Shown one piece after another: positions 6,131 through 14,650 of a stretch of DNA of 18,407 nucleotides (its first letter is position 1; every line of letters starts with the position of its first letter). The position numbers and the translations under genes were made by a program. The notes under the pieces were generated by a model that did no database searches, was not told the DNA's origin, and worked only from the letters and a program-made list of their open reading frames with translations. The stretch spans positions 1-18,407 of the forward strand of contig DBWJ01000011.1 of assembly GCA_002308955.1 (NCBI GenBank), given 5' to 3'. The stretch is from Lachnoclostridium sp. UBA1241 (lineage in GTDB: Bacteria > Bacillota > Clostridia > Lachnospirales > Lachnospiraceae).

Positions 6131-7516
6131 TTAGGCTTCCTTCACCAGGTTCTGCACCCAGACGCCCTTCTTTACGAGGATAAATCCGATCAGGCATTTG
6201 ATCAGATCCGTCAGTTGCACGCAGAGGTAGATCATCACCACCGGAAGCGCCGTGTAGGAGCAGATCAGGATGGCAAACGGCACGCTGACGCACCACAGGA
6301 ACACGCTGTCGAAAAGGAACGTGATGAACGTTTTGCCGCCGGTTCTAAGCGTAAAGTAAGTTGCATGCATAAAAGCGAATATAGGCATGCATGCCGCGCC
6401 GATCCGGATAAATCCGGTCGCCAGCTCGCGGACGCTGTCGGACGTCGCGTAAAGCATCGGGAAGAGCGGCGCAAGTATAAAGAGAATCGCTCCGAGCAGC
6501 GCGCTTGATGCCACGGAGAACGCGATCAGCTTCGTATCCGTATCCCGCGCCTCTTCGAGCTTGCCCGCTCCGAGAAGCTGCCCGACCATGATCGCAACGG
6601 CACTTCCCATTGCGATAAATACGACGTTGAACAGGTTCGTAATCGTCGACGAGATATTCATCCCCGCAACCGCGTCAAGACCGCGCCTTGAGTAGCATTG
6701 ATTGAGGACGGCCATTCCGCAGGACCACAGGATTTCGTTCGCCATAAGCGGAAAGCCCTTGGCGGTAATGCTGAAGACAAGCTTCTCGGGAATCCAGGGC
6801 GACGCGTATAAGCCTTTTGCGAACTGCATCCGTACCGTATGCGTGTGCGTCCACAGAATGACGATGAAGGCCTGAATGAAACGGCTGACAACCGTTGCGA
6901 TGGCAGCGCCTGCTACGCCGAGCTTCGGCGCTCCGAATTTGCCGAAGATCAAAACATAGTTAAGTCCCAGGTTGACGAAAACCGCAACCAGTCCCGCGAC
7001 CATCGGAACACGCGTCTCGCCGCATTCGCGAAGCGTGCTCGCGTACACCTCTTCGACGGCGAAGGGCACCAGTCCTATAAGCATAATTCCGAGGTATTCC
7101 CGGCCGTACTGAAGCACTACCTCCGGTGACTGGACGGAATCGACCGTATCATGCAGATACAGGTTAAGAAGCGGATCGCACCATGCAAAAAGAATAGCGA
7201 TTCCCGCCGCGGCGATGATCAGCGCGATGTACAGCTTGTAACGGAACGCGTGGCGGACGCCCTGATGGTCGCCTTTGCCGTAGAACTGCGCGCCGTAGAT
7301 TCCGGGACCCGCCATTGCGCCGAACAGCGCAAGGTACAGAACGAACATCAGCTGGTTTACGATTGCGACGCCGGACATCGGCTCCGTGCCGACCTGTCCG
7401 ATCATGATGTTATCAAGCAGGCTGACGAAGTTCGAGATGCCGTTCTGGATCATGATCGGCACCGCAACCGTCAGCACTTTTTTGTAAAAACTTTTATTTC
7501 CTATAAATTTACTCAC
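6131..7516 (-). CDS. MATE family multidrug/Na+ (or H+) antiporter
   Basis: A 461-residue polytopic membrane protein with about 12 hydrophobic helices, the family's normal size. MATE hallmarks include the opening VLTVAVPIMIQNGISNFVSLLDNIMIGQVG, the GAQFYGKGD stretch near residue 80, and the second-half ALNQCYSRRGLDAVAGMNI-like region with GQLLGAGKLEEARDTD. MATE proteins export cationic drugs or metabolites in exchange for Na+ or H+; the substrate cannot be read from sequence. I chose GTG 7516 because AGAGG lies seven bases upstream. A further-upstream TTG at 7537 lies in a terminator T-tract and is unlikely. The gene is last in the minus-strand block and is separated from the TPR-like gene only by a hairpin terminator, with no visible promoter of its own. 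Confidence 0.93.
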   Translation of the reverse strand: MSKFIGNKSFYKKVLTVAVPIMIQNGISNFVSLLDNIMIGQVGTEPMSGVAIVNQLMFVLYLALFGAMAGPGIYGAQFYGKGDHQGVRHAFRYKLYIALIIAAAGIAILFAWCDPLLNLYLHDTVDSVQSPEVVLQYGREYLGIMLIGLVPFAVEEVYASTLRECGETRVPMVAGLVAVFVNLGLNYVLIFGKFGAPKLGVAGAAIATVVSRFIQAFIVILWTHTHTVRMQFAKGLYASPWIPEKLVFSITAKGFPLMANEILWSCGMAVLNQCYSRRGLDAVAGMNISSTITNLFNVVFIAMGSAVAIMVGQLLGAGKLEEARDTDTKLIAFSVASSALLGAILFILAPLFPMLYATSDSVRELATGFIRIGAACMPIFAFMHATYFTLRTGGKTFITFLFDSVFLWCVSVPFAILICSYTALPVVMIYLCVQLTDLIKCLIGFILVKKGVWVQNLVKEA

Positions 7517-7533
7517 AAAACAACCTCTTATAA

Positions 7534-7591
7534 ACAAAAAAATAAGGCCGCATAGCGGCCGGCATCAGGGCGCTCCCCCAACCCTCATGCC
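7534..7591 (-). terminator. Double hairpin with U-tract between the TPR-like gene and the MATE gene
   Basis: Two adjacent stems read on the minus strand. The first pairs 7591-7582 (GGCATGAGGG) with 7570-7561 (CCCTGATGCC), with one mismatch. The second pairs 7560-7555 (GGCCGC) with 7551-7546 (GCGGCC) on a three-base loop, followed by TTATTTTTTTG. This is a good intrinsic terminator for the block starting at 13352. The T-tract ends 18 bases before the MATE start codon. Confidence 0.85.
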
Positions 7592-7595
7592 TTAT

Positions 7596-8441
7596 CTATG
7601 CATCTCTGTAATTCTTCTTCAGACGGTTCACCGTCTCGTCGAAAAGCCACCAGAAGCCGCCGTCCTCGTCCTGCGCTTCCTCTTCCTTGTCCTTTAATTC
7701 CATCAGGCGAAGCACATTGATGTACTCCGGCGAATACTCGCGGTTCTCCTCGAGGAAATAGAACTGGTTCTCGATGATTCGCATAACCTCGGTCTCTTCC
7801 GAGTACTTGGCAAGTTCGCTCTGGAATTCCTGCTCCATTCCGCCGATCTTCAGCGAATACAGATACTGGCAGAGACTCTCCTTCATCGCGCCCTTCTGGT
7901 AGGCAATCAAAAAGTACTTCGCGGCATTCCGGAACATTCCGTTCTTCGCAAGAAGCACGGCCATGTTGTGGTATGCCTTTGCCTGGTCTTCCTCCGGAAC
8001 ATAGATGAAATCACGGTCGTCCAGAAGATTCCGGTATTCAAGCATCGCCTCACGGGTCTTCCCGTAGCGCAGGAAAGCATCCGCATGGCGCTTCTTCCGC
8101 TCGATCGGAAGCATGTCAAAGTAAACGTCGATATCCGCAATCAGCTTGTTAATCTCATCCTCGGTATAATAGTCGGTGCTGCAGAAAATGGAAACAACCA
8201 GATCCTTGATTCCGGCGCTGTGATCCATAAGCTGCTGCAGGAAATCCGCGCGCTCCGTCATGCCGAGCTGGTCCCGGATCCACGGCACAAGCTGACGCTC
8301 CGAAAGATCCTCCTCCAAAGTCTCGATGTTGTGATAGAGGTAATAGCACAACTCTTCCATCGTATAAACCTTCGTCCCGGTGGACTGGAAGAAATACGGT
8401 TCTTTCGCTTTGTTACCGATACAGAATATGAGTCTTCCCAT
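7596..8441 (-). CDS. TPR-like helical protein of unknown function (partner of the Hsp70-like block)
   Basis: A 281-residue, probably cytoplasmic protein with no signal peptide or membrane segment. I do not recognise a named family. The N-terminal 25 residues look like a small beta element (MGRLIFCIGNKAKEPYFF). The rest is predicted helical, with TPR-like pairs about residues 115-210 (RKKRHADAFLRYGKTREAMLEYRNLL, AYHNMAVLLAKNGMFRNAAKYFLIAY). A very acidic stretch (KDKEEEAQDEDGG) lies near residues 250-262, before the conserved-looking end FWWLFDETVNRLKKNYRD. AGGAGG at 8456-8451 supports the ATG. The gene follows the Hsp70-like gene by 80 bases on the same strand, with no convincing promoter between them, so it is probably co-transcribed. 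TPR proteins often bind Hsp70s; such a role here is inference. Confidence 0.8.
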   Translation of the reverse strand: MGRLIFCIGNKAKEPYFFQSTGTKVYTMEELCYYLYHNIETLEEDLSERQLVPWIRDQLGMTERADFLQQLMDHSAGIKDLVVSIFCSTDYYTEDEINKLIADIDVYFDMLPIERKKRHADAFLRYGKTREAMLEYRNLLDDRDFIYVPEEDQAKAYHNMAVLLAKNGMFRNAAKYFLIAYQKGAMKESLCQYLYSLKIGGMEQEFQSELAKYSEETEVMRIIENQFYFLEENREYSPEYINVLRLMELKDKEEEAQDEDGGFWWLFDETVNRLKKNYRDA

Positions 8442-8521
8442 GCTGTGCTGCCTCCTTTCACAAGTATTTCAAAACATTTTGTCACATTTGCCGCATGCCA
8501 AAGAAATTCATCCCATCCGCG

Positions 8522-9781
8522 TCAAATGTTAACGATTTTCTCCCAAACCCGGTAGGAATTCGGGTAGAACTGTCCGAACCCGAGATCCTTCACGGTGATG
8601 ACCGCCGTCTCACGGTCTAAGCATGTGATTCCGATTGAAACACGCGTTGTCTTATTCTCCCTGCCGTGCAGGTTCTTAAGGTTCATCACGACGTGCTGCG
8701 AATCCTTCTTAACGGTGTGATAAATGGTAAAGTAAACCTCTTCCGTGTCGTCCAAAATGCCGACGGTCTTCGCATTTACCTCACTCCACCGGGTGCCGGC
8801 CCGTACCATCGGATAATCGGCAATCTGGTTATCCTTGAACATCCGGATTGCGATCGTGGAACGAATCATGTCCTCCGTCAGGAACAGGAAATCCTGCATC
8901 TCCTCGGCATGCTCGTAAAGCCCGAAATAAGCGGCGCCCTTCGCGTACAGGTTCATTCCCTTGAACACGCGGCGGCCTGCGCAGAGCGATTTCAGAACAT
9001 CATCCGACCAGTTGCTTTCAAAGCCCTTGCCGGTTACGTATACGGTGGAAAGAATCTGCCGGTATAAAACCTTGTCGGTGATGGTTCGAAAGCAGTAGGC
9101 AAGCTGGTTATCCGGCATGGTTTCGAGCATGTTCTGATCAAGAAGGCTCGAAAGGTCGGTAATCTGCGCCGTTACGGTGATCGGCGCCACCTTCTTCGCC
9201 GTCGAAAGCTGCGTATAGCTGAGGCCGTTTTCGTTGTAGTCGAAAAGACCGATGTCATTTACCCACAGTTCCTTCTTCTGGCACACCGCATAGAACATGA
9301 AGTTCTGCAGGTGGCTCCTAACACGAATATTCTCCTTGCGGATTCCGGTCGTTTCCATGGCGTCCGCAACGAGCTGCATAACCTTGTCGCTCGGGTCGCG
9401 CATGGAGATTACGACGCGCTCCACATTGTCAAGCGAATACTTCTGCCGAAGCACGGCCATAATCTTACGGAAGAACCGCTCTAAAAGGTTAAACGGAGTA
9501 TATTCGGCGTCGTGGACATAGACCGACTCATCCCGCTCCGCTTTTCCGAGCAGGTCGTCGATGAAAACGCCCGCGTTCCGGTTCTTGCAGCGTATGGCTT
9601 CCTCTCCGAACAGCCAGTCCCCGCTGTCATTCCGCACACACAAAACGGTCGGAATCAGGAACTGTCCGCTGGTGGACGAAACGCTGACGGATTCCGGTTC
9701 TTCCCCGTCCCGGCTCACCGCAATCTGCGTTGTCTCGGGCGACAGGTCAAATCCTACGACTATCGGTTTCCCATCCGGCAT
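8522..9781 (-). CDS. Divergent Hsp70/DnaK-like protein (DUF5716-like)
   Basis: A 419-residue protein that follows the DnaK layout but diverges in key motifs. Phosphate-1: VVGFDLSPETTQIAV (residues 8-22, compare GIDLGTTNS). Then FLIPTVLCV, WLFGEEAIRCKNRN and FIDDLLGK match DnaK's IPTVV, VGQxAKRQ and IKRLMGR. YTPFNLLERFFRKIM, VERVVISMRDPSD and IRVRSHLQNFMFYAV match the IIA helices and the NEPTAAALAYG connect. The phosphate-2 GGGTFD loop is eroded to DIGLFD. An adenosine-like VYVTGKGFESNW and the later AKGAAYFGL follow. The C-terminal part, ending in RVSIGITCLDRETAVITVKDLG, resembles the DnaK substrate-binding beta domain (VTFDIDANGILxVSAKDKG). There is no helical lid. Nucleotide binding is possible; canonical ATP hydrolysis is doubtful. 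GGAAGGAG precedes the ATG. The gene begins 25 bases after the 1181-residue protein gene. Confidence 0.82.
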   Translation of the reverse strand: MPDGKPIVVGFDLSPETTQIAVSRDGEEPESVSVSSTSGQFLIPTVLCVRNDSGDWLFGEEAIRCKNRNAGVFIDDLLGKAERDESVYVHDAEYTPFNLLERFFRKIMAVLRQKYSLDNVERVVISMRDPSDKVMQLVADAMETTGIRKENIRVRSHLQNFMFYAVCQKKELWVNDIGLFDYNENGLSYTQLSTAKKVAPITVTAQITDLSSLLDQNMLETMPDNQLAYCFRTITDKVLYRQILSTVYVTGKGFESNWSDDVLKSLCAGRRVFKGMNLYAKGAAYFGLYEHAEEMQDFLFLTEDMIRSTIAIRMFKDNQIADYPMVRAGTRWSEVNAKTVGILDDTEEVYFTIYHTVKKDSQHVVMNLKNLHGRENKTTRVSIGITCLDRETAVITVKDLGFGQFYPNSYRVWEKIVNI

Positions 9782-9806
9782 GATAAGGTCTCCTTCCTAT
9801 GCCTCA

Positions 9807-12800
9807 TTAATCCATAATCTCATGGAACAGCTGTGAAATTGCAAATTCATCCTTGATATAACGGTCCAAAAGTTCTAACGCCTTGTCGCGGTCGCCTTCC
9901 TTCTCGGAAGCGATGATCCGGTTAATCTGCGCGAACCTGCTTGTGGAATCGTTACTCTTCTCAAGCGCGCCGTACAACGTCGTCTTGTCCGAGATCACGC
10001 TTTCCTCCGCGGATTCGTCCGAGATAACGTATTCGATCGTCTCTCCGTAGAAAAGCACCAGCTCCTTGACGAAGATGCCGTAGCAGATATCCCGCATCGG
10101 CAGGTCGCGCTGCTGACGCTTGCCGGCCACGCGGTACGAATAATGCAGCGTCACACGGTGCTTCGGGTTGGTGCGGTATTCGATGAGCCGCTTGTCCTCG
10201 AGACTCTCGGGAAGCGGGAAATACTTCGAAAGCCGTAAGAACTCCGGAAGTACCTTTCCGCGGGATTCCATTCTCGTAAGCCAGTACTCGGCGAAGTCGC
10301 GGTCCTCGGTGGAGAGGTCCTCCGCCTCGGAGCATAGCTTCAGAAGCGCCAGAATACAGATATCGTACTCATCGAGGTTCGTATCCTTCTTCATGATGGC
10401 AACCGTTTCCTCGGAAATCGGCGTATCGGAAATCAGATACTTGTATGCCACATAAGTCATATAGGCTTTACACAGCTGGCGGTTTCCGAGCGGGTTGTAA
10501 TACTTGCGGAATACCGCGTCACCGTAAGGCAGATACGCCTCCGTGAACAGGATCTGCGCAAGCAGCCGCTCATCCATCTTGGCCGTGTCAATCTGCCGGT
10601 CGGTCGCTTCCTGCCAGAGATTGAACATATCCACGGTGCGTCCCTGATAATTCTCAAGAAGCGTCGCGAAAATCTTCGGGTTTCTTCTGCCCTGGAGGAA
10701 AATGTAATACATTAAATCCGTCATAAATGTAACATTCTCGGCAAGGATATCCCGCGGGATTTCCGTGCAGAAACGCTCCAGATAACGGATGTCCACGGAA
10801 CGGTAACCGTAGGTCTGCAGAAGCTCGCAGGCCTTTCGGAACGAGTTCCGGTTGATCAGCATGCCGATCATCTTGCCGCGCTGCTTCTCGGGAACGAGCG
10901 TCCAGTTGATCGCACCGAACATTGCGTCAAGACGCGAATCCTCAAGGCTGTCGTAGAAATGTAAGATCAGCGCGCGGTTCAGCTCGTCCGCGAAAACGGG
11001 ACGGAGTCCCGGAATTCTCGAGGCCTTCTTTCGAAGGTCCACGGAATGCGCGTCGGTCTTCTTCTCCTTAAGAGCCTTCTCGGCAAGCGCGAGAAGTATC
11101 TTGTCGCTTCCCGGGTTCCTCTGGTAGGCTTCCTGGAAGCAGTCCTCCGCGTGCATCAGCTTCACGTCCTCATACGGGATGCCGTGCAGGTAGCGGTTGT
11201 ATTTCTCGTCCATGAGAGCGATCGTCGCGTGCTCGGTGTAGATATCCACCTGGGCCACACCGCCGACGAACGGAACGATAACCTCCTGTTCGAACTCGCG
11301 GTGCGCAACGCACACGTAACGGATGCCGGGCGCCGAGCAACGGATCTCATGCCTAAACGCAATGCCCTCAAGACCGTTCAAAAACTCGCCCCGGACCGTC
11401 TCGTCGTTCATGCACTCGTTATAAAGAATCGTCAGGAACGGGTCGTTCTTCTGCTCCCGCATCTCGTTGATCGCGTATTCGTAAATCTTGTTCTTATAGC
11501 TTTCGTAAGCCTCCTTGTTGCTGTCCTTATGCGTCACGATATTCGCATACAGATAGCTCAGGCGGCGGTCATGCAACTTGCTGTTATAAGCAAAGTACGT
11601 CAGAACGGCGGGCTCGAGGACCTCGTCCACATCGCTCGGCTTCGTGTACATGTAGTATTCGTAAAGTTCGGAGATTCTAAGGTTCTCCTCAACGCCCTTC
11701 CGGTACCAGACGGCGTAAACCGGGTCCTTTTTCTTGGCGCGTATTAACATCTGGCAGAGCGCGGAAAGCGCTTCCTTCAGCTGGAACCTGCGGTAAATCC
11801 ACGTCAGCACCAGATAATAGATGTCCCGGTACTCCCGAAGCCGCTCCGCAAGATAGGAGAACTGAAGCGCCGCCTCTCTCTCAAGGTAGTTATGTCTTAC
11901 GGCAAATACCATGGTCTGCACTTCAAACATACCCGGCTCATGTAAAAGCGTCGGCTCCGCGTTAAGAAGCGCGGCGGCCTCCGCGAACAGGATCGGGGAA
12001 CGGTTTCCGTCATCGTACATGCCGCGAAGCTCGTCCAGTTTCAGGCGGCGGTTCTTCTGGTAACGGGGATCAAGCTCCATAAGAAGCATCGCGGGAACGA
12101 ATTTGCCGTCCTCCTCGTTACAGAGGATATACAGGTTCTCCATCAGCGTTCCCTTGCGGGACGGATCGTGCTCCGCCTGCAGGTACAAAAACGCCGCTTT
12201 CGTTATCGTTCCGCCCTCGTTCCATTCCTCGTCCGTCAGAGCGCGTAATTTGGCCCCTGCGGCGCTTTCACGGCCCGCAAGGCGGTCCAGATGCACCCTG
12301 TACAGCCGAAGCCCTACAGAAGGCTCTACGCCCTCCTGAGAGAGCTTCTCGAGCAGGCTCTCGGCCTCCGCCACATAACGGCCCACGGAAATCTGGTTCA
12401 TGCGGAAGGAAAGGAAGTTTTCATATAAACGTCCGAAGGTCTCCCGGCGCTCATGGCGGCGGATCATAGCCTCCGGATTCGGAATCGGCTTATCGCAGGA
12501 TACGGTTACGTCGAGCTTCTGATTCTGCGCCTCGATGGAAATCGTCGCAGTACTGCTGCCGTAGCCGATCTTCTCGGCGACAAATGAGAACGATATATCG
12601 CAGCGGTTCTCGCGAAAACTGTCCATCGTAATCTGCTCGCGGTCCACAAGGAGGAACTCCGCGGAACTCGTCACGCGGGCATTGACATAGCCCCAGTTGC
12701 TCTTCGTAAGATAGATTCTTCCGGTAACGCGGGAACCGGTGATGGTAAACTCCATGTGGTCCGTATCGGTCTGGAGCGTAACGCCCATCTTCTTGCCCGT

Positions 12801-13352
12801 GGCAACTAAGAACTCCTCCATGGCGCGGTCACTTGCGTGACTCTTCCGAAGGAATTCGAGAAGAAATACATTCTGCGGTTCATAGTACTGAAGGAAAGGC
12901 AGAAACGCCGGGTCGTTAAAGAGACGGAGCGCCTCGTCCCAGTGATATCTCGCAAGGGAAACAAACCGGTTCATATCGGCAATGGTTCCCTCGGAGGAAA
13001 TCAGGGTCGGTTCGCTGACCGTAATCCGGTACGGGAGCGAAATCTCGCCGCAATCCGTAATAAACGTAATCTCGCCGGAGATCGGCTCGCGGTTGGTGAT
13101 ATACTCGCCGCGGATCACATACTCCACCGTATTGTTCACGCCGACAAACTGCGGCGTCGTAATCTCCATGACGCGGTTGTCCGAGCAGACGATTCCCTTC
13201 ATGGAAACCCCGGTGGAATTGGTAATTCCGATTCGTCCGGTCTGTCTTCTCCACATCTCCGCCGAAAGGACAAGCTTCTCTTTGGACAGAATAATTCTGG
13301 GAAGTTCGTATTCAATAATCCCGCGGGAAATCTTACCGATCTTCTCCTTCAT
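9807..13352 (-). CDS. Large beta-domain/alpha-solenoid protein of unknown function (DUF5717-like)
   Basis: An 1181-residue protein with no signal peptide or membrane segment, so probably cytoplasmic. Residues about 20-115 look like an immunoglobulin-like beta domain (LVLSAEMWRRQTGRIGITNS ... GEISLPYRITV). Residues about 120-185 are helical, and a second similar beta domain spans about 190-290. From about 300 to 1000 the sequence is long runs of amphipathic helices with Tyr/Leu-rich pairs, typical of an alpha-solenoid, broken by a short beta segment near 740-790. A last beta segment (HRVTLHYSYRVAGKRQQRDL) precedes a helical end. It resembles the family I recall as DUF5717; function unknown. 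I chose ATG 13352 because AGGAGG lies seven bases upstream; the 93 codons of open frame further upstream run through the promoter, terminator and rplT and are not coding. First gene of the block; 25 bases before the Hsp70-like gene. Confidence 0.85.
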   Translation of the reverse strand: MKEKIGKISRGIIEYELPRIILSKEKLVLSAEMWRRQTGRIGITNSTGVSMKGIVCSDNRVMEITTPQFVGVNNTVEYVIRGEYITNREPISGEITFITDCGEISLPYRITVSEPTLISSEGTIADMNRFVSLARYHWDEALRLFNDPAFLPFLQYYEPQNVFLLEFLRKSHASDRAMEEFLVATGKKMGVTLQTDTDHMEFTITGSRVTGRIYLTKSNWGYVNARVTSSAEFLLVDREQITMDSFRENRCDISFSFVAEKIGYGSSTATISIEAQNQKLDVTVSCDKPIPNPEAMIRRHERRETFGRLYENFLSFRMNQISVGRYVAEAESLLEKLSQEGVEPSVGLRLYRVHLDRLAGRESAAGAKLRALTDEEWNEGGTITKAAFLYLQAEHDPSRKGTLMENLYILCNEEDGKFVPAMLLMELDPRYQKNRRLKLDELRGMYDDGNRSPILFAEAAALLNAEPTLLHEPGMFEVQTMVFAVRHNYLEREAALQFSYLAERLREYRDIYYLVLTWIYRRFQLKEALSALCQMLIRAKKKDPVYAVWYRKGVEENLRISELYEYYMYTKPSDVDEVLEPAVLTYFAYNSKLHDRRLSYLYANIVTHKDSNKEAYESYKNKIYEYAINEMREQKNDPFLTILYNECMNDETVRGEFLNGLEGIAFRHEIRCSAPGIRYVCVAHREFEQEVIVPFVGGVAQVDIYTEHATIALMDEKYNRYLHGIPYEDVKLMHAEDCFQEAYQRNPGSDKILLALAEKALKEKKTDAHSVDLRKKASRIPGLRPVFADELNRALILHFYDSLEDSRLDAMFGAINWTLVPEKQRGKMIGMLINRNSFRKACELLQTYGYRSVDIRYLERFCTEIPRDILAENVTFMTDLMYYIFLQGRRNPKIFATLLENYQGRTVDMFNLWQEATDRQIDTAKMDERLLAQILFTEAYLPYGDAVFRKYYNPLGNRQLCKAYMTYVAYKYLISDTPISEETVAIMKKDTNLDEYDICILALLKLCSEAEDLSTEDRDFAEYWLTRMESRGKVLPEFLRLSKYFPLPESLEDKRLIEYRTNPKHRVTLHYSYRVAGKRQQRDLPMRDICYGIFVKELVLFYGETIEYVISDESAEESVISDKTTLYGALEKSNDSTSRFAQINRIIASEKEGDRDKALELLDRYIKDEFAISQLFHEIMD

Positions 13353-13412
13353 GAGAGCCCTCCTTTTCCTCGAATTTCGATGCGGAGCATATGGGCATAC
13401 GCATACATAGTT

Positions 13413-13441
13413 ATTGTAGCACAACGTGTCAGATTTGTCAC
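13413..13441 (-). promoter_or_regulatory. Sigma-A promoter of the DUF5717/DUF5716/TPR block
   Basis: Minus strand GTGACA (13441-13436) and TACAAT (13418-13413) with exactly 17 bases between them. Transcription should begin near 13406, about 54 bases before the ATG at 13352. The promoter lies immediately after the rplT terminator, so the block is independent of the ribosomal operon. Confidence 0.82.
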
Positions 13442-13442
13442 G

Positions 13443-13483
13443 AAAAAAAGGCAGCCCCGCCGATTCTTCATCGGAGGGCTGCC
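13443..13483 (-). terminator. Intrinsic terminator of infC-rpmI-rplT
   Basis: An 8-bp outer stem (GGCAGCCC, 13483-13476 with 13457-13450) and a 5-bp inner stem (13474-13470 with 13464-13460) are followed on the minus strand by seven T (13449-13443). It lies about 45 bases after the rplT stop. Confidence 0.93.
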
Positions 13484-13527
13484 TAAGTCTCATAAAAAAC
13501 AGGTTCAAACCCGAAAGGCAAGGGAAA

Positions 13528-13884
13528 TTATGCCAGTTTCGCCTTAGCGGTATCGCAAAGCTTAGCGAATCCCTCTGCATCGTTGATTGCCATCTCGGAA
13601 AGCATCTTTCTATTGATGGTAACATCCGCAAGCTTCAAACCGTACATGAACTTGCTGTAGGAAAGACCGTTCAGTCTGCATCCTGCGTTGATACGGGCAA
13701 TCCAGAGAACACGCATCTCTCTCTTTCTCTGCTTACGTCCTGCAAAAGCGGAAGTAAGGGCGCGCATTACCGACTGCTTCGCAATGCGGTACTGCTTGGA
13801 ACGAGCTCCGCGGTAACCCTTCGCCAGCTTCAATACTCTGTTATGTTTCTTCTTAGCGTTCAAGCCGCCTTTAATTCTTGCCAT
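13528..13884 (-). CDS. rplT: 50S ribosomal protein L20
   Basis: A 118-residue L20, full family length. Starts MARIKGGLNAKKKHNRVLKLAKGY, with the conserved YRGARSKQYRIAKQSVMRALTSAFAGRKQRKREMRVLWIARINAGCR core. L20 binds 23S rRNA early in 50S assembly and, in Firmicutes, represses its own operon by binding the infC leader; the attenuator seen at 14695-14792 fits this. AAGGAGGAC precedes the ATG. It is the last gene of the operon, 24 bases after rpmI, and is followed by a strong terminator. Confidence 0.98.
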   Translation of the reverse strand: MARIKGGLNAKKKHNRVLKLAKGYRGARSKQYRIAKQSVMRALTSAFAGRKQRKREMRVLWIARINAGCRLNGLSYSKFMYGLKLADVTINRKMLSEMAINDAEGFAKLCDTAKAKLA

Positions 13885-13908
13885 GATATTCGTCCTCCTT
13901 CGACCGTC

Positions 13909-14106
13909 TTACAGATAGGGTAAGATCTTTTTCATATTTCTTTCGCTGGCATGATCAACCGTAGTAGCATGTCGCAGATTTCTCTTCATCTTGGTAGACT
14001 TCTTGGTAAGAATGTGCTGCTTTCCGGCCTTCATTCTCTTCAGCTTGCCGGTTCCCGTCTTCGTGAAGCGCTTTGCAGCAGAGCTGTTTGATTTCATCTT
14101 AGGCAT
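13909..14106 (-). CDS. rpmI: 50S ribosomal protein L35
   Basis: A 65-residue L35 of normal length and very basic composition. MPKMKSNSSAAKRFTKTGTGKLKR at the start and HILTKKSTKMKRNLR in the middle are diagnostic. AAGGAGGACATG-type spacing supports the ATG. It sits between infC and rplT, the standard order, with short gaps (37 and 24 bases). Confidence 0.98.
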   Translation of the reverse strand: MPKMKSNSSAAKRFTKTGTGKLKRMKAGKQHILTKKSTKMKRNLRHATTVDHASERNMKKILPYL

Positions 14107-14143
14107 AATTCCATGTCCTCCTTAAAATAACTCTTTCTGTCTT

Positions 14144-14650
14144 TTATTTCTTTTCCGCCAGGATGACGACCAGATTACGGCCTTCCATCTTGGGTGGTTT
14201 GTCGACGGTCGCAACATCCTCTAACTTCTGGCAGAAGGCAAGGACGATGTCCATGCCGGCCTGCTGATGCGCCATCTCTCTTCCCCGGAAACGAAGTTCC
14301 ACCTTAACTTTATTCCCTTTCGAAATGAATTTACGAGCCTGACCCGCTTTCGTATTCATATCATTGTCGGCAATGCCGGGGGTAAGCTGAATCTCTTTGA
14401 TTTCCGTGGTTTTCTGTTTCTTGCGGTTTTCCTTCTCCTTACGGGCCTGCTCGTAGCGGAACTTACTGTAATCAATAATTCTGCATACCGGCGGCTCTGC
14501 GTTCGGAGCAATCTTAACCAGATCCAGATTCGCCTCCTGGGCGATCTTCTGTGCGTCCTTGCTCGGCATGACACCAAGCTGTTCCCCATGCTCACCGATC
14601 AGACGGATCTCTTTGTCCCTGATCTGCTCGTTAATCATGTAATCGCTGAT
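14144..14650 (-). CDS. infC: Translation initiation factor IF-3, probable AUC start codon
   Basis: A 168-residue IF-3, which binds the 30S subunit, prevents subunit joining and checks the start codon. The N-domain INEQIRDKEIRLIG..LDLVKIAPNAEPPVCRIIDY and the C-domain KVKVELRFRGREMAHQQAG...DKPPKMEGRNLVVILAEKK are typical. The start is unusual. GAGGAGG at 14666-14660 lies nine bases before ATC at 14650-14648, which would begin (M)SDYMINEQIR. The first ATG (14638-14636) is 21 bases from that site, too far for normal initiation. IF-3 genes in other bacteria use AUU-type starts for autocontrol, since IF-3 rejects such codons, so AUC is credible. If it is wrong, the gene is 14144-14638. Confidence 0.95.
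   Translation of the reverse strand: MSDYMINEQIRDKEIRLIGEHGEQLGVMPSKDAQKIAQEANLDLVKIAPNAEPPVCRIIDYSKFRYEQARKEKENRKKQKTTEIKEIQLTPGIADNDMNTKAGQARKFISKGNKVKVELRFRGREMAHQQAGMDIVLAFCQKLEDVATVDKPPKMEGRNLVVILAEKK

Noticed and set aside
13500..13525. GGTTCAAACCC resembling a tRNA T-arm after rplT
   Set aside because: No acceptor, D or anticodon arm can be drawn around it on either strand.
13353..13631. N-terminal extension of the large solenoid protein
   Set aside because: The extra 93 codons cross its own promoter, the rplT terminator and part of rplT; ATG 13352 has an AGGAGG site.
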